Assembly: GCF_001856665.1 (NCBI RefSeq)
Contig: NZ_CP017781.1
Span: forward strand, 1,707,501 to 1,771,500
Reading direction: 5' to 3'
Source of the DNA: Rhodobacter xanthinilyticus
GTDB taxonomy: Bacteria > Pseudomonadota > Alphaproteobacteria > Rhodobacterales > Rhodobacteraceae
Length of the DNA stretch: 64,000 nucleotides
Shown here: positions 8,695-19,001 of the stretch, piece by piece
Layout: every line of letters begins with the position of its first letter
Numbering within the stretch: position 1 is the first letter of the stretch
Notes under the pieces: generated by a model
The model's database searches: none
The model's input: only the letters and a program-made list of their open reading frames with translations
What the model was told of the DNA's origin: nothing
Translations under genes and position numbers: made by a program

Positions 8695-10178
8695 TCCGCC
8701 GCCTCCGACATCAAGGCCATGTAGCTGGCCGCACGCGTCGTCTCGACGTTCGCCCGCGGCAGGTAGGGGTAGACATCGAGATCAAGCCTTGGGGGGCGCT
8801 TCTCGACCTGGCAAAGCACGAGGTGCTTCACGGCGTCAAAGCCGACCGCGCCCAGCTTCAGGGCCTTCTTCACGGCGGCATGCAGGTCATCCATGCCAAA
8901 GGTCTCAAGCAGCCGCAGCACCTGCACATACTCGCGGCGCCCCATCTTGAGCATGCGCGCCTCCATCAGGCGGCGCAAAGTCTGGAACTCTTCGGGCAGG
9001 TCCCATTCCGCCAGAGGCGCAGCCTGGTCCAAGGCATTGATCTTGCGCTCGATCAGCGGGAGGTAGTGAACCGGGTCGAAGATCATGTCCTCGCGATCGT
9101 AACAGCGCGGGTGTCGGGCGATCACCTCCCCGCGACAGCCGATCACGACCTCATCGACATAGCCGCGGATCCAGACATCCTGATGGCCATAGGCGACCGG
9201 GACCGAGTAATCGTTGGTGTCATAGCGCACGAGCGACTGCGAGCTGACCCTGCCGCTCGCTTGGTCGCAGGCGTCGAACGGGGCAGTAGGCAATGGGCGC
9301 ATCGCCGCCAGATCGCGCTGCAGCCTCTCGCCGATCGTCTCCTTGTGACCCCGAAGAATGCGCGTGAGGCGTGCGCAGCACTGCCCTTCAAGGTCGGCGT
9401 TGAAGGCGTCCCAACTGGCAAAGTGGGGGATCGGCACCATGTGGTTGCGGCGGGCGTAGCCGACCATCCCCTCGACAGCGCCCTTGTCGTTCCCCTTCCC
9501 GGGCCGACCATAGCGATCCCGAAACAGGTAATGCGACTGCAAGCCGCTGAACAGCGTGGCGCGGATGCGCGTGCCATCTGGCTGGATCTTCGAGACCAGG
9601 CAGCGGTCGTTATCGTAGAGCACCGACTGCGGCACCCCGCCGAAGAAGGCAAAGGCGCGGACATGCCCGTCTATCCAGGCCTCCGCCGTCGCCGCCGGAT
9701 AGGCCCGGACGAAATAGGCATCGCTGTGCGGCAGGTCGATGACAAAGAAATGCGCCTTCTGCTCGACACCGGCGATGACGACGACCGCTTCGCCAAAATC
9801 GGCCTGAGCATGGCCCGGCGGATGGGCCAGTGGCACGAACATCTCCCGTGTCCGCCGCTCACGCTCACGCACGTAATCCTTGACGATCGTATAGCCGCCG
9901 GTGAAGCCATGCTCGGCCTGAAGCCGTTCCCATATCCGCTTGGCCGTATGACGCTGCTTGCGATGCACCGCCTTGTCGGCTTCAAGCCAGGCGTCAATGA
10001 ACTCGGTGAACCCGTCCAGCTTCGGCCGCCTGATCGGCTTGTCCCGCCGGTAGCCAGGCGGCACCGAGAAGGCCAACATCTTCTCAACCGTCCCGCGCGA
10101 AATGTTGAAATGCTTCGCCGCCGCCCGCGCGCTCATGCCCTCGGCACACGCCAAGCGAACCTTCTTGTAAAGTTCCAC
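8691..10178 (-). CDS. istA: IS21 transposase IstA (copy A)
   Basis: DDE transposase of 495 residues. An N-terminal helix-turn-helix (about residues 15-35, MSARAAAKHFNISRGTVEKM) is followed by an rve integrase core with candidate catalytic residues D127 (QADFGE), D189 or D191 (VLYDND) and E236 (KGAVEG), and a C-terminal Mu-like beta domain. The start is GTG at 10178 (VELYKKVRLA). Identical to the transposase of copy B. Confidence 0.96.
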   Translation of the reverse strand: MELYKKVRLACAEGMSARAAAKHFNISRGTVEKMLAFSVPPGYRRDKPIRRPKLDGFTEFIDAWLEADKAVHRKQRHTAKRIWERLQAEHGFTGGYTIVKDYVRERERRTREMFVPLAHPPGHAQADFGEAVVVIAGVEQKAHFFVIDLPHSDAYFVRAYPAATAEAWIDGHVRAFAFFGGVPQSVLYDNDRCLVSKIQPDGTRIRATLFSGLQSHYLFRDRYGRPGKGNDKGAVEGMVGYARRNHMVPIPHFASWDAFNADLEGQCCARLTRILRGHKETIGERLQRDLAAMRPLPTAPFDACDQASGRVSSQSLVRYDTNDYSVPVAYGHQDVWIRGYVDEVVIGCRGEVIARHPRCYDREDMIFDPVHYLPLIERKINALDQAAPLAEWDLPEEFQTLRRLMEARMLKMGRREYVQVLRLLETFGMDDLHAAVKKALKLGAVGFDAVKHLVLCQVEKRPPRLDLDVYPYLPRANVETTRAASYMALMSEAAE

Positions 10179-10297
10179 GGTATAAATCTCCCCACCCTCC
10201 CTGCTGCCGCAAGAAGGGAAAAGTGGCAGGATTTTACTCCGCCCGCAGCGAGACGATCCCGCCGCTACCGTGGCCTAATTTTGCACCGCCGTTTCCA

Positions 10298-10326
10298 GGC
10301 GGGATGCCGCGGGGGCTTTCCGTCAT
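10298..10326 (-). pseudogene. 5' fragment of the AI-2E-family permease gene (first ten codons)
   Basis: Reading leftward from ATG at 10326 gives MTESPRGIP before the IS21 copy A boundary. AAAGGA lies about ten bases upstream of the ATG and acts as a plausible ribosome binding site. The fragment includes the right copy of the 6-bp target duplication (10298-10303) and joins in frame with the gene body ending at 7758. This gives the original start of the interrupted gene. Confidence 0.82.
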
Positions 10327-10467
10327 CGCTCGGCGGTCCTTTTCTTCGGATGTGGGCGCAGCTTACGGAGCCCCCGCGGGGCTTGCAAGGGGCCCGGGGC
10401 GGGGCGAGAAAACTCCGCGCGATTGCCCCCTTGCATCCGCCCCCGCTTTGCGGCTAAACCCGGCCCC

Positions 10468-10557
10468 GGACGGGTGGCCGAGTGGTCGAAGGCGCACGCC
10501 TGGAAAGTGTGTAGGCGGGGAACCGTCTCGAGGGTTCGAATCCCTTCCCGTCCGCCA
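10468..10557 (+). tRNA. tRNA-Ser (anticodon GGA)
   Basis: A 90-base tRNA with encoded CCA. Acceptor stem GGACGGG pairs with CCCGTCC, discriminator G. The anticodon loop CTGGAAA gives anticodon GGA, which reads UCC/UCU serine codons. A long variable arm between the anticodon and T arms is typical of serine tRNAs. The T arm contains GGGTTCGAATCCC. Foreign DNA begins directly downstream, so the 3' end is a likely old integration border, although no matching repeat was found at the right end of the island. Confidence 0.97.
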
Positions 10558-10567
10558 CTTACCCCAG

Positions 10568-10709
10568 CGAAAGCGTTCTCCCGATCCGGCTGCGGCCGGA
10601 TTTTCTCGTTATTTTCGAGGGTTATGCGGGTGGGGCTGTTAACCGACCCCGGCGTTAGGAGGCCCGAAAGCGTTCTCTCCGGGCCGATATTCTCCGAACC
10701 TGTTAACCG
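10568..10709. repeat. Two interleaved pairs of short direct repeats beside tRNA-Ser (possible att-arm region)
   Basis: CGAAAGCGTTCTC occurs at 10568-10580 and again at 10665-10677. CTGTTAACCG occurs at 10636-10645 and again at 10700-10709. Both pairs are exact. They lie between the tRNA-Ser 3' end and hsdR, where an attachment site or integrase/excisionase arm sites would be expected. That role is inference. Confidence 0.45.
10584..10605 (+). terminator. Intrinsic terminator of tRNA-Ser
   Basis: ATCCGGC at 10584-10590 and GCCGGAT at 10595-10601 form a perfect 7-bp stem with a TGCG loop, followed by a T-rich run (TTTTCTCGTT, the first T being the last stem base). It lies 27 bases downstream of the tRNA. 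Confidence 0.65.
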
Positions 10710-10836
10710 CGCGCGTTCCGGTTCAGAGTCCCATCGCATTGATATCGTGCAACTTATTCTAAACGCGCAGTCGCGACGGTTCGCAAATCCGTTCGCCAAC
10801 CTCATGGAACCCGGATCGAACGTTCCACGATCTGCC

Positions 10837-13800
10837 CTATGCCGCCTGCGCGAAGCCACCATGCACGGCCTGCTGCCACACATGTGCGTAGACGTTTGCA
10901 GCAAGAGCCTTCTTTTCGTCGGGCGTGAAGGGCGGTGACGGTAGGCTTGCGAAGACCTCATCCAAGATGAAGACCTCGATATCGGCCTTGGTCTGCTCCT
11001 TCTCCCAGAAGCGATCGAGCTCAGCCAGACGCGCCTTTATAGACGCCAAGAGGTCGCGGCTGGCCTGCTTCACCCGCTCACGGGACGGCTTGTCCAGATT
11101 ATCCTTGAGCAGCAGGTCGAAGAGCGCGAGTTCATCCTCGCCAAGCCCTTCCTTCGCTGCGCGCTTCTGTTCCTCGTCCAGACTGTTCACGAGCTCAACC
11201 AGTCGGCGGAACGTCTCCTCGATGGTGGTCCGGTCTTTCTCCCGATTGTAGTCGGCGATGATCGCCTCGTATTTTACCTGATAGTCCATCCTGGCGGGAT
11301 TGCGCGCCAGCATCTCGGCGAGTTTCTGTTCGACGATGTCGCGGATGTCCTGGAGCGCGGTTGCTTTGCGCCGGACCTTCTTTGCGAACTCATCCCGCAG
11401 TTTTTCAAGGTCGATCTGACTCAGGTCGAATGTCAGGCCTTCGGCCTGGTCGTCCCCCGGCGTCTGCGTGCGGATGGCCTCGTTGACGATCCGGTGCAAC
11501 TCCTTCAACAGCTCTGTAACGTCAGCCGTGTCGCGTCGCTCGGTCAGCTTCTTGTAGATCGCCTCGATGTTGTCGTGCCGCTCGGCATGCGCCCACGTGC
11601 TCGGTTCCATCAGCAGCGCCTTGAACCTGATGAATACCTGCCGCGCAAGGATCTCGAAACGACGCTTGGCGTCGTCCGTCGAATAGACGGCTTCCACGGC
11701 GTCCTTCAGGCCCTTGATGCGCACAAATCCCTTCGAGCCGAGAAGAACGCTAGGGTCGAAGCCGAGATCGCGCAAATGCGCCTCAGTCGCTTCGATGGCT
11801 TCGAGAAAGGCCTGAACCCGCTCCTCGATGGGCGCGATGATCTCTTCGTCACCTGTGCCATCATCGCCGAGCGCGTACTGGGCGAGCGCGGCACGCAGGC
11901 TGGCAAGCATTCCGTTGTAGTCGACGATCAGGCCGAAGTCCTTGCCCGGATACACCCTGTTTGCCCGCGCTATGGCCTGCATCAGCGTATGCGCTTTCAT
12001 CGGCTTGTCGATGTAGAGCGTCGACAAGCATTCCACGTCGAAACCGGTCAGCCACATTGCGCAGACAATAGCGACGCGGAACGGGTGCTTGGGATTCTTG
12101 AAGGCCGTCTCGACATCGACCCGCTCGCCGTTCCCGGTATCGAAGCCCTGCTTCATCAAGGCGCGATGCGGGATGATGTCGAACCCCCATTTCTTGAAGT
12201 CCGCAACTTCGTTCTGTGCCTCGCTGATGATGATCTCGACGATGGTTTCCTCGAGCCAGAAAGCCTGCGCACTTAATTCTTGGGCTTGCTCTGTGAGCGC
12301 GGCGCGTAGGGATTCATCAGCGGCGGCATCCGCTTCGGTCTGCTTGGCATCCGCCGCCGCCCTGACGTCCGCAGCCTTGGCCCGCCAGCGTGGGGCGATC
12401 ATCTGGTACATCCGAGCGCAGGTGATCTTGTCGATGCACACGAACAGGGATTTGCCCGATTCCCACCTCGTCGCGCAGTGCTCCACGAAATCGGCGGCGA
12501 TCCTGTCGAGCCGCTCATCGGCAGTGATGACCTCATAGTCCTTGCCGAGCAGCTTATCGAGAAGTGCCGCCTGATCGGGGTCGAGCTCGGCCTGCTCAAT
12601 CTTCTCGGCGATCCGGTCGTTCAGGTCGGTCTTGGCGACGCCGAGCTTCTCGCCCCGGTTCTCGTAGACCAGTTTGACGGTGGCGCCGTCCTCCTCGGAT
12701 CGCTTGAAGTCGTAGCGCGAGACATACTCACCGAAGATGCGCTTGGTGATCTCGTCCTGCTTGAACAGCGGCGTGCCGGTGAAGCCGATGAAGGCGGCAT
12801 TGGGCAGCGCCAGGCGCATGTTGCGCGCTAGCCGTCCGGCCTGCGTGCGATGCGCCTCGTCCGAGATCACGATGATGTCGTCACGCTCGCTGTAGGGCTT
12901 CTTCGGGTCCACGTCCTTGTTGAACTTGTGGATCAGGCTGAAGATGTACTGGTTGTTCTCCTTCAGGATGCGTTCCAGATCATCGCCGGATGCCGCGCGC
13001 GGGGTCTCGTTTCCGGCAACGCCACAGCCCACGAAGGTCTTGTAGATCTGGCTGTCGAGATCGTTCCGGTCGGTCATCAGCAGGAAGGTGAAATTGCCCG
13101 GCACCTTGCGCCTTACCTTCTCGGCGAAGAATGCCATCGAATAGGACTTGCCGCTGCCCTGCGTGTGCCAGAACACCCCCAGCCGGCCCAGATCGGGGTG
13201 TGCCCGCTCGATTATGTCGACGGGACCTTCGGGGATGAAGGACGGCAAGGCAGTTTCCGCTGCGACAAGCGCCTGGTCGCCCGTCTTGCGTTTCGCCGGC
13301 GGCTTGCGTTCCAGCGGCAGTTCCACCACGCGATGCCGCAGGCGTTCTCCGGGCGGGATCTCTGCCTTGATCGCCTCCTGCCGCGCGACCGAGACCACAG
13401 CGCGGTTCACACCCAGGACCTGATGGTTCCGCGCCACCACCTTACGGGTGGCCCCCGGCTTGCTTTCGTCGAACAGGATGAAGTTCTCGACCAGATCGAG
13501 CAGCCGGTCATGCGCCAGCATGCCGTTCAGGAGCCGTTCCGCATCGACGCTGCCTTCATCCGCCTCATGCAGACGCTTCCACTCGTAAAAATGCTCCCAT
13601 TCGCTGGTGATCGAGCCATAGCGGGCGCGGTCGCCGTTCGAGACGATCAGGAAGGCGTTGTGGTGGAACGCATGGGCGATGACATTTTCGTCCATGTAGT
13701 CGCGCAGGTTGCCGTCGAATCCCGCACGGATGTTCTTGTAGACGGCCTTCAGCTCGATGAAGACCAGTGGCAGGCCGTTGACGAAGCAGACCAGATCGGC

Positions 13801-14262
13801 GCGGCGGTTGTAATTGGGCGAGCGGATGCCGGTCAGCTTCAACTCGCGCACGGCGAGGAAGCGGTTGGCACCGGGCGTGTTGTCGAAGTCGAGCACCCGG
13901 GCGCGGGCGGATTTCTGGCGGCCCTGCGCGTCGCGATAGGTGACGGGCACGCCACTGCGCAGCATGCGGTAGAAGTCGCGGTTGTGCTGCACCATCGAGC
14001 GGCTGACGTCAAAGACGGTCAGGGCGCGGATCGCGTCCTCGATGGCCGCGTCCGGCAAGTCGGGGTTGAGGCGACGCAGCGCTGCGCGCAGGTCGCGGGT
14101 CAGGACCGCCTCCGTCGTGTCCTTGCGCCCCAGCGTGCCGTCCGGTCCGAAGGTCTCGTGGTTCCAGGCGTAGACGTTTTCCCAGCCAAGCACTGTTTCC
14201 AAATGCTCGGCGAAGGTGGCCTGGACCAGTCTGTCCTCGCTGTTGATACCCGTTACTGCCAT
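10837..14262 (-). CDS. hsdR: Type I restriction enzyme endonuclease/translocase subunit HsdR
   Basis: Motor and nuclease subunit of a type I restriction-modification complex, 1141 residues. The PD-(D/E)XK nuclease has D156, E170 and K172 (ADLVCF...FIELK). The SF2 translocase has Walker A HTQGSGKSYSM with K372 and a DEAH box at 468-471 (SDEAHRT), with later helicase motifs such as GFTGTP and QAIARANR. The C-terminal third is helical, as expected for binding HsdM. All key residues are present. The ATG at 14262 follows AAAGGGC; a TTG one codon earlier is less likely. It starts 18 bases after the HEPN-motif gene and is the last gene of the hsd operon, ending 279 bases from tRNA-Ser. Confidence 0.96.
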   Translation of the reverse strand: MAVTGINSEDRLVQATFAEHLETVLGWENVYAWNHETFGPDGTLGRKDTTEAVLTRDLRAALRRLNPDLPDAAIEDAIRALTVFDVSRSMVQHNRDFYRMLRSGVPVTYRDAQGRQKSARARVLDFDNTPGANRFLAVRELKLTGIRSPNYNRRADLVCFVNGLPLVFIELKAVYKNIRAGFDGNLRDYMDENVIAHAFHHNAFLIVSNGDRARYGSITSEWEHFYEWKRLHEADEGSVDAERLLNGMLAHDRLLDLVENFILFDESKPGATRKVVARNHQVLGVNRAVVSVARQEAIKAEIPPGERLRHRVVELPLERKPPAKRKTGDQALVAAETALPSFIPEGPVDIIERAHPDLGRLGVFWHTQGSGKSYSMAFFAEKVRRKVPGNFTFLLMTDRNDLDSQIYKTFVGCGVAGNETPRAASGDDLERILKENNQYIFSLIHKFNKDVDPKKPYSERDDIIVISDEAHRTQAGRLARNMRLALPNAAFIGFTGTPLFKQDEITKRIFGEYVSRYDFKRSEEDGATVKLVYENRGEKLGVAKTDLNDRIAEKIEQAELDPDQAALLDKLLGKDYEVITADERLDRIAADFVEHCATRWESGKSLFVCIDKITCARMYQMIAPRWRAKAADVRAAADAKQTEADAAADESLRAALTEQAQELSAQAFWLEETIVEIIISEAQNEVADFKKWGFDIIPHRALMKQGFDTGNGERVDVETAFKNPKHPFRVAIVCAMWLTGFDVECLSTLYIDKPMKAHTLMQAIARANRVYPGKDFGLIVDYNGMLASLRAALAQYALGDDGTGDEEIIAPIEERVQAFLEAIEATEAHLRDLGFDPSVLLGSKGFVRIKGLKDAVEAVYSTDDAKRRFEILARQVFIRFKALLMEPSTWAHAERHDNIEAIYKKLTERRDTADVTELLKELHRIVNEAIRTQTPGDDQAEGLTFDLSQIDLEKLRDEFAKKVRRKATALQDIRDIVEQKLAEMLARNPARMDYQVKYEAIIADYNREKDRTTIEETFRRLVELVNSLDEEQKRAAKEGLGEDELALFDLLLKDNLDKPSRERVKQASRDLLASIKARLAELDRFWEKEQTKADIEVFILDEVFASLPSPPFTPDEKKALAANVYAHVWQQAVHGGFAQAA

Positions 14263-14280
14263 CAAATGCCCTTTATGACA

Positions 14281-15071
14281 TCACAAACCACGATCTTTCA
14301 GATACCGCCCAGTGCCGTCCATAATTTCATCTATCAGCTTGACGCAATGATCGCAGAATTCCGGAGACATGTAATATAGCCCAGGTCTTCCCCCCTTATC
14401 CACGCTTGTGAACCAGGCGTCCGGCCACTTCTCGGATGCGACACGGTTCGAGAACTTGGCGATGGTCTCGGCGGGCCACAGAAACCCGTTGTGAAACATG
14501 TTGTTTCGATAGGCGAAAAGAGCAGCCAGAGTTTTTTCATACCCAGCAGGCAAGTATGGCTGCAGCCCACATGAACCTGCCAACTGCTCGATGCCTTTCA
14601 CGAGGTTCGTCTTGGGCACGTCCTTTTCGAAGTAGATCTGCGGGTTCCAGAACTGATCGTCTGCGCGTTGCCGCCGCGTGTCGCCCATGTCCTCAACTTG
14701 CCACCTCCTCAGCCCCGCGAAGATGGCAACAAACAGGGACTCCATGAAGGGTGCGAGCATTCCAACCGCGGACATGCTATGCGCGGAATCCATGAAGACC
14801 CGTGACCAGAAGCGGTCATCGTGAAGCCGGTCCAATTGCTCATCGTACGGGTTGGCGGTCAGCTGTTGCCTGAGCTCATCAAATTTGATGCGGGACGCTT
14901 CCGCGGCTTGGTGGTTCCGATGCAGTAGCTCCTTTATCGCTTTCAATTGATCGCCCGGAAGCCATTCACCAAGCAGCTGGGTGACATGGACTTCTGGCGA
15001 CAGCATTTCGAGGAAAAGCCGAGCTGCGGCGGCCGGGTCATCACCGAACAGGGTTGGGCGGTCACCTTCCG

Positions 15072-15075
<4 letters not shown>
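14281..15075 (-). CDS. Unknown protein with an RX4H (HEPN-type) motif, embedded in the type I RM operon
   Basis: 264-residue protein that I do not recognise as a named family. It begins MTEGDRPTLFGDDP; the ATG at 15075 overlaps the hsdS stop (ATGA, 15072-15075), so it is coupled to hsdS. Most of the protein looks alpha-helical. Residues 188-200 read FAYRNNMFHNGFLW, which fits the HEPN signature R-N-x3-H (R190, H195). HEPN proteins include RNases of toxin-antitoxin and abortive-infection systems, and PrrC-type anticodon nucleases are known to sit inside hsd operons. Here only the motif and position are seen; the RNase role is inference. Alternatives are a non-catalytic HEPN adaptor or an accessory RM subunit. 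Confidence 0.75.
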
Positions 15076-16225
<1,150 letters not shown>

Positions 16226-16229
<4 letters not shown>

Positions 16230-18328
16230 ACCCCCAACTCCTCGAAGTTCCGGGCGATCCGCGCCGCCAACTCCGCAGCCTCCTCGTTCAGCCCCTTCAG
16301 GTCGATGTGGATCGACCGCAGCGCCTCCTCGAAGTCGAAATCCTCGTCCACCTCCTCGGGCGCGACGCCGACATAGCGGCCGGGCGTCAGGCTGTGGTCA
16401 TGGGCCGCGATCTCGGCCCGGCTGACCAGCTTCACCAGCCCCTCGACATCGCGCAGCGCGGCGTCGGGAAACCGCTCCTGCAACCAGTCGGCCTGTTTCA
16501 CGAAATACCGCGCCGTCCGCAGCGCCTCCACCGCCGCGGCCCGCGCCGCCTCCAGCGCCTTGCGGGCGCGCGTGACCTCGGCATTGGGCCAGAGGGCGTG
16601 GTCGCGGGCGTCCAGTTCCTTGATGGCGGTATCCACCACCCGGCCGGCCAGCTTGGCGGCCAAGTCGATCTGCTTGGTCATGTCACGGCAGCGCTCGGCC
16701 ATGGGGTGCAGCCCGGCGCGCGCCGCGTGCAGCCCGGCATTGTCGCGCGCGGCGCCCGCCCAGTCCGCCGCACGCGCCGACACCTCTGCGTCGAACCCCG
16801 CGATATCCGCCGCCAGCGTTGCGCGCACGCCGGTCAGTTCGCTCCAGGTCTCCGCCAGCGGATCCGGATCGCGGTTTTCCGTAACGAAGGGCTGCACCAG
16901 ATTGATGAGCTTACCGAGCGCCTTGTCATAGTCGGCCAGTGGCTCCGCCGTTGCCCGGCCCTCTGCAATGGCCTGCGCAATGTAGCTTTCGACGAGTTTC
17001 AGGAACCGGTCCGCTTGCCCGCGATAGAGCCAGACGATGGCGGCGATGTTCTTCTGCTGCTCGGGCGCGAAATCGTAGATGGCGCGTGACACCTTCCGGT
17101 AGATGTTGCGCGCATCGAGCATCAGGACGTGATCGGCGCGCTGGGGGTCACGTTCCTTCGCCCGGTCGAAGAACCACAGCTGGCAGGGCACCGTGCGCGT
17201 GTAGAAGAAGTTGCCGCGGATATCGATCATCACGTCGACGGCGCCGGTCTCGACCAGCTTCTGGCGCACGATCGCCTCGTCCCGCCCTGCGCTGGATGCC
17301 TGGCTGGACATGACGACACCGGCGCGGCCGTTCTCGTTCAGATAGCTGTAGAAGTAGGACATCCACAGGTAGTTGGCGTTCGAGACCTTCTTGGCCTTGT
17401 TCACGCCCGGCAGCCCGAAGGGTAGCCGCTTGTCACCCTTGACCTTGTCGGCGTCGACCTCGTCCACGTTGAACGGCGGATTGGCCATCACGAAGTCGCA
17501 CTTGCCGACCAGTTCGTGCGGGTCCTTGTAATAGGTGATCGCTTCGTTCCCGGCCCGGATCGTGCCCTGCAGGCCGTGGACCGCCAAGTTGATCTGGGCG
17601 AGTTTCGCCGTCGTCTCGTTCTTCTCATGGCCGTAGAAGGTGACGCGCTTCATCGTATCCTGGCCAGCGTCCTCGATGAAGTGGCTGGACTGCACGAACA
17701 TGCCGCCTGAGCCGCAGGCCGGGTCGAAGACGATGCCGTGGTCGGGCTCGATCACGTTGACGATGGTCTGAACGATAGACGGCGGGGTGAAGAACTCGCC
17801 GTTGTCATGCGCGCCCTGCTTGGAGAACTCGGCAAGGAAATACTCGTAGATGCGGCCAAATACGTCGCCAAAGGCATTTCGCAGTGCCTCGGTGTCGAAC
17901 TTGCGCATCATGCTTTCGAGGAGTTCATCGTCGAAACGCTCGTAATCCTTCGGCAGCTGACCCGCGAGCGGAGGAAAATGCCTCTCCACCTCCTCCATGG
18001 CGGCGGTGAGCGCTGCGCCGATCTGTCCATCCTTGGGCATGTCGAGGATCACGTCGTACCGGGCCGCCTCGGGCAGCAGCATCGCGCGGCGGCGGCGGAA
18101 ATCGGCGTCGACCAGCGGACGATCCGGCATTTTTCCGGCGGCCTTGTCGGCTTCGATCGTGGCGAGCGCGGCATAGTAGCGGTTCGTGGCCTGGCGCAGG
18201 AAAAGGAGCCCCATGATGGGCATGAAATACTCGTTCGACGCGAGGCCGGAATTGGCCCGCAGGTCGTCGGCGAGTTTCCAGAGGTCGGCACCGAACTGTT
18301 CGATTCCCGTGAGGTGGTCTGCAATCAT
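16226..18328 (-). CDS. hsdM: Type I restriction-modification methyltransferase subunit HsdM
   Basis: N6-adenine DNA methyltransferase of 700 residues. The N-terminal helical domain (about 1-150) is followed by the methylase core with SAM motif DPACGSGG at 202-209 and catalytic NPPF at 283-286. The C-terminal 250 residues are a long Ala/Arg-rich helical extension, making the protein longer than the usual 500 residues but within a known larger subfamily. It starts inside the stop of the Phd-like gene (ATGA at 18325-18328) and overlaps hsdS in the same way. All catalytic residues are present. Confidence 0.96.
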
Positions 18329-18648
18329 TCGCTCGTGTTCTTTCCTGCGTTCTTCTCGTCGTGAGCGACGCCGGGCTTGTCCAACGCCTTCAATCGCTCG
18401 TATTCCTCGACTGCAAGCACGACGACGACAGGGCGCCCGTGCTTGGCCACAGCCACTGGCTCCGCTCGTGCGAGATCGATCAGCCGTCCGAAGCCGTACT
18501 TCGCGTCTTTCGCCGTAAGGGTCTGCAAATGCGCCTCCGCTCGTGCGGGGCTTACTTTGGCCAAATTGGCTAAAAGCACAAGTGTTTCTTCGGATCGACG
18601 GTGGCCGGCGGCGTTCAGACTCGCAGCAGTGCGCGCTGACTGATCCAA
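18325..18648 (-). CDS. Phd/YefM-like antitoxin-fold protein upstream of hsdM
   Basis: About 107 residues. The C-terminal half reads FGRLIDLARAEPVAVAKHGRPVVVVLAVEEYERL, which is the Phd/YefM antitoxin fold (DNA-binding N-terminal half of the family, with the segment PVxVxKxGRPVVVVLSxEEYxxL). The start is uncertain: a TTG at 18648 gives the longest protein but overlaps the upstream gene by 34 bases; later GTG codons are possible. The stop overlaps the hsdM start by four bases. No toxin gene adjoins it. It may be a solitary DNA-binding regulator of the hsd operon; this is inference. Confidence 0.72.
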   Translation of the reverse strand: MDQSARTAASLNAAGHRRSEETLVLLANLAKVSPARAEAHLQTLTAKDAKYGFGRLIDLARAEPVAVAKHGRPVVVVLAVEEYERLKALDKPGVAHDEKNAGKNTSE

Positions 18649-19001
18649 TCCACCGGGAACTGCGCCCGCAGCGATTCCAACGTCAAGTCGTGAGGCTGAC
18701 GGCCGTCGAGGATCGCCTCGACGAGATCGGGGGCGAGCTGCGTCAGCCGAAGCACCCGCGTGAGGTAGGAGACCGCGATGCCCTCGCGTGCGGCCAGATC
18801 GGCGACCGTGGCGAAATCCCCGGATTGCAGCATCCGCTTCCAGCGGAAAGCCCGAGCCAACGCCTTGATGAGGGCATTATCAGGGCGGCGCTGGGTGGAA
18901 GCGCTTGCGGGCAGCAGCATCTCCTTTCGCCCGCCGCGCTTCACGATGCGGAACGGGACATGGATGGTGACGGTCTCGGGGATCGGTGTGGCACGGGTCA
19001 T
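18615..19001 (-). CDS. Small ParB/KorB-like helix-turn-helix protein of the recombinase operon
   Basis: 128 residues, starting at ATG 19001 inside the recombinase stop (ATGA at 18998-19001). The middle region FATVADLAAREGIAVSYLTRVLRLTQLAPDLVEAI resembles the ParB/KorB helix-turn-helix, and the basic N-terminal part precedes it. Proteins of this type often follow a serine recombinase and a DUF2924 gene in alphaproteobacterial prophages. It may regulate the operon or assist recombination directionality; neither role is shown here. Confidence 0.8.
   Translation of the reverse strand: MTRATPIPETVTIHVPFRIVKRGGRKEMLLPASASTQRRPDNALIKALARAFRWKRMLQSGDFATVADLAAREGIAVSYLTRVLRLTQLAPDLVEAILDGRQPHDLTLESLRAQFPVDWISQRALLRV

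Larger units (their letters stand above)
7765..10297 (-). mobile_element. IS21-family insertion sequence, copy A (istA-istB on the minus strand)
   Basis: Complete 2533-bp element. The left terminus reads TGTCAACGGCGGAGTAAAAT and the right terminus, read inward on the minus strand, TGGAAACGGCGGTGCAAAAT. Both continue into (T/A)GGCCACGG, forming imperfect terminal inverted repeats. Inside the left end the motif AAAATTGGGCCAC occurs twice, matching the multiple terminal repeats known for IS21 elements. It encodes istA and istB and is flanked by the 6-bp duplication GGCGGG. It interrupts the AI-2E-family gene. Copy B at 33604-36136 has identical IstA and IstB proteins, and the shared sequence has the same length, so both insertions are recent. 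Confidence 0.95.
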
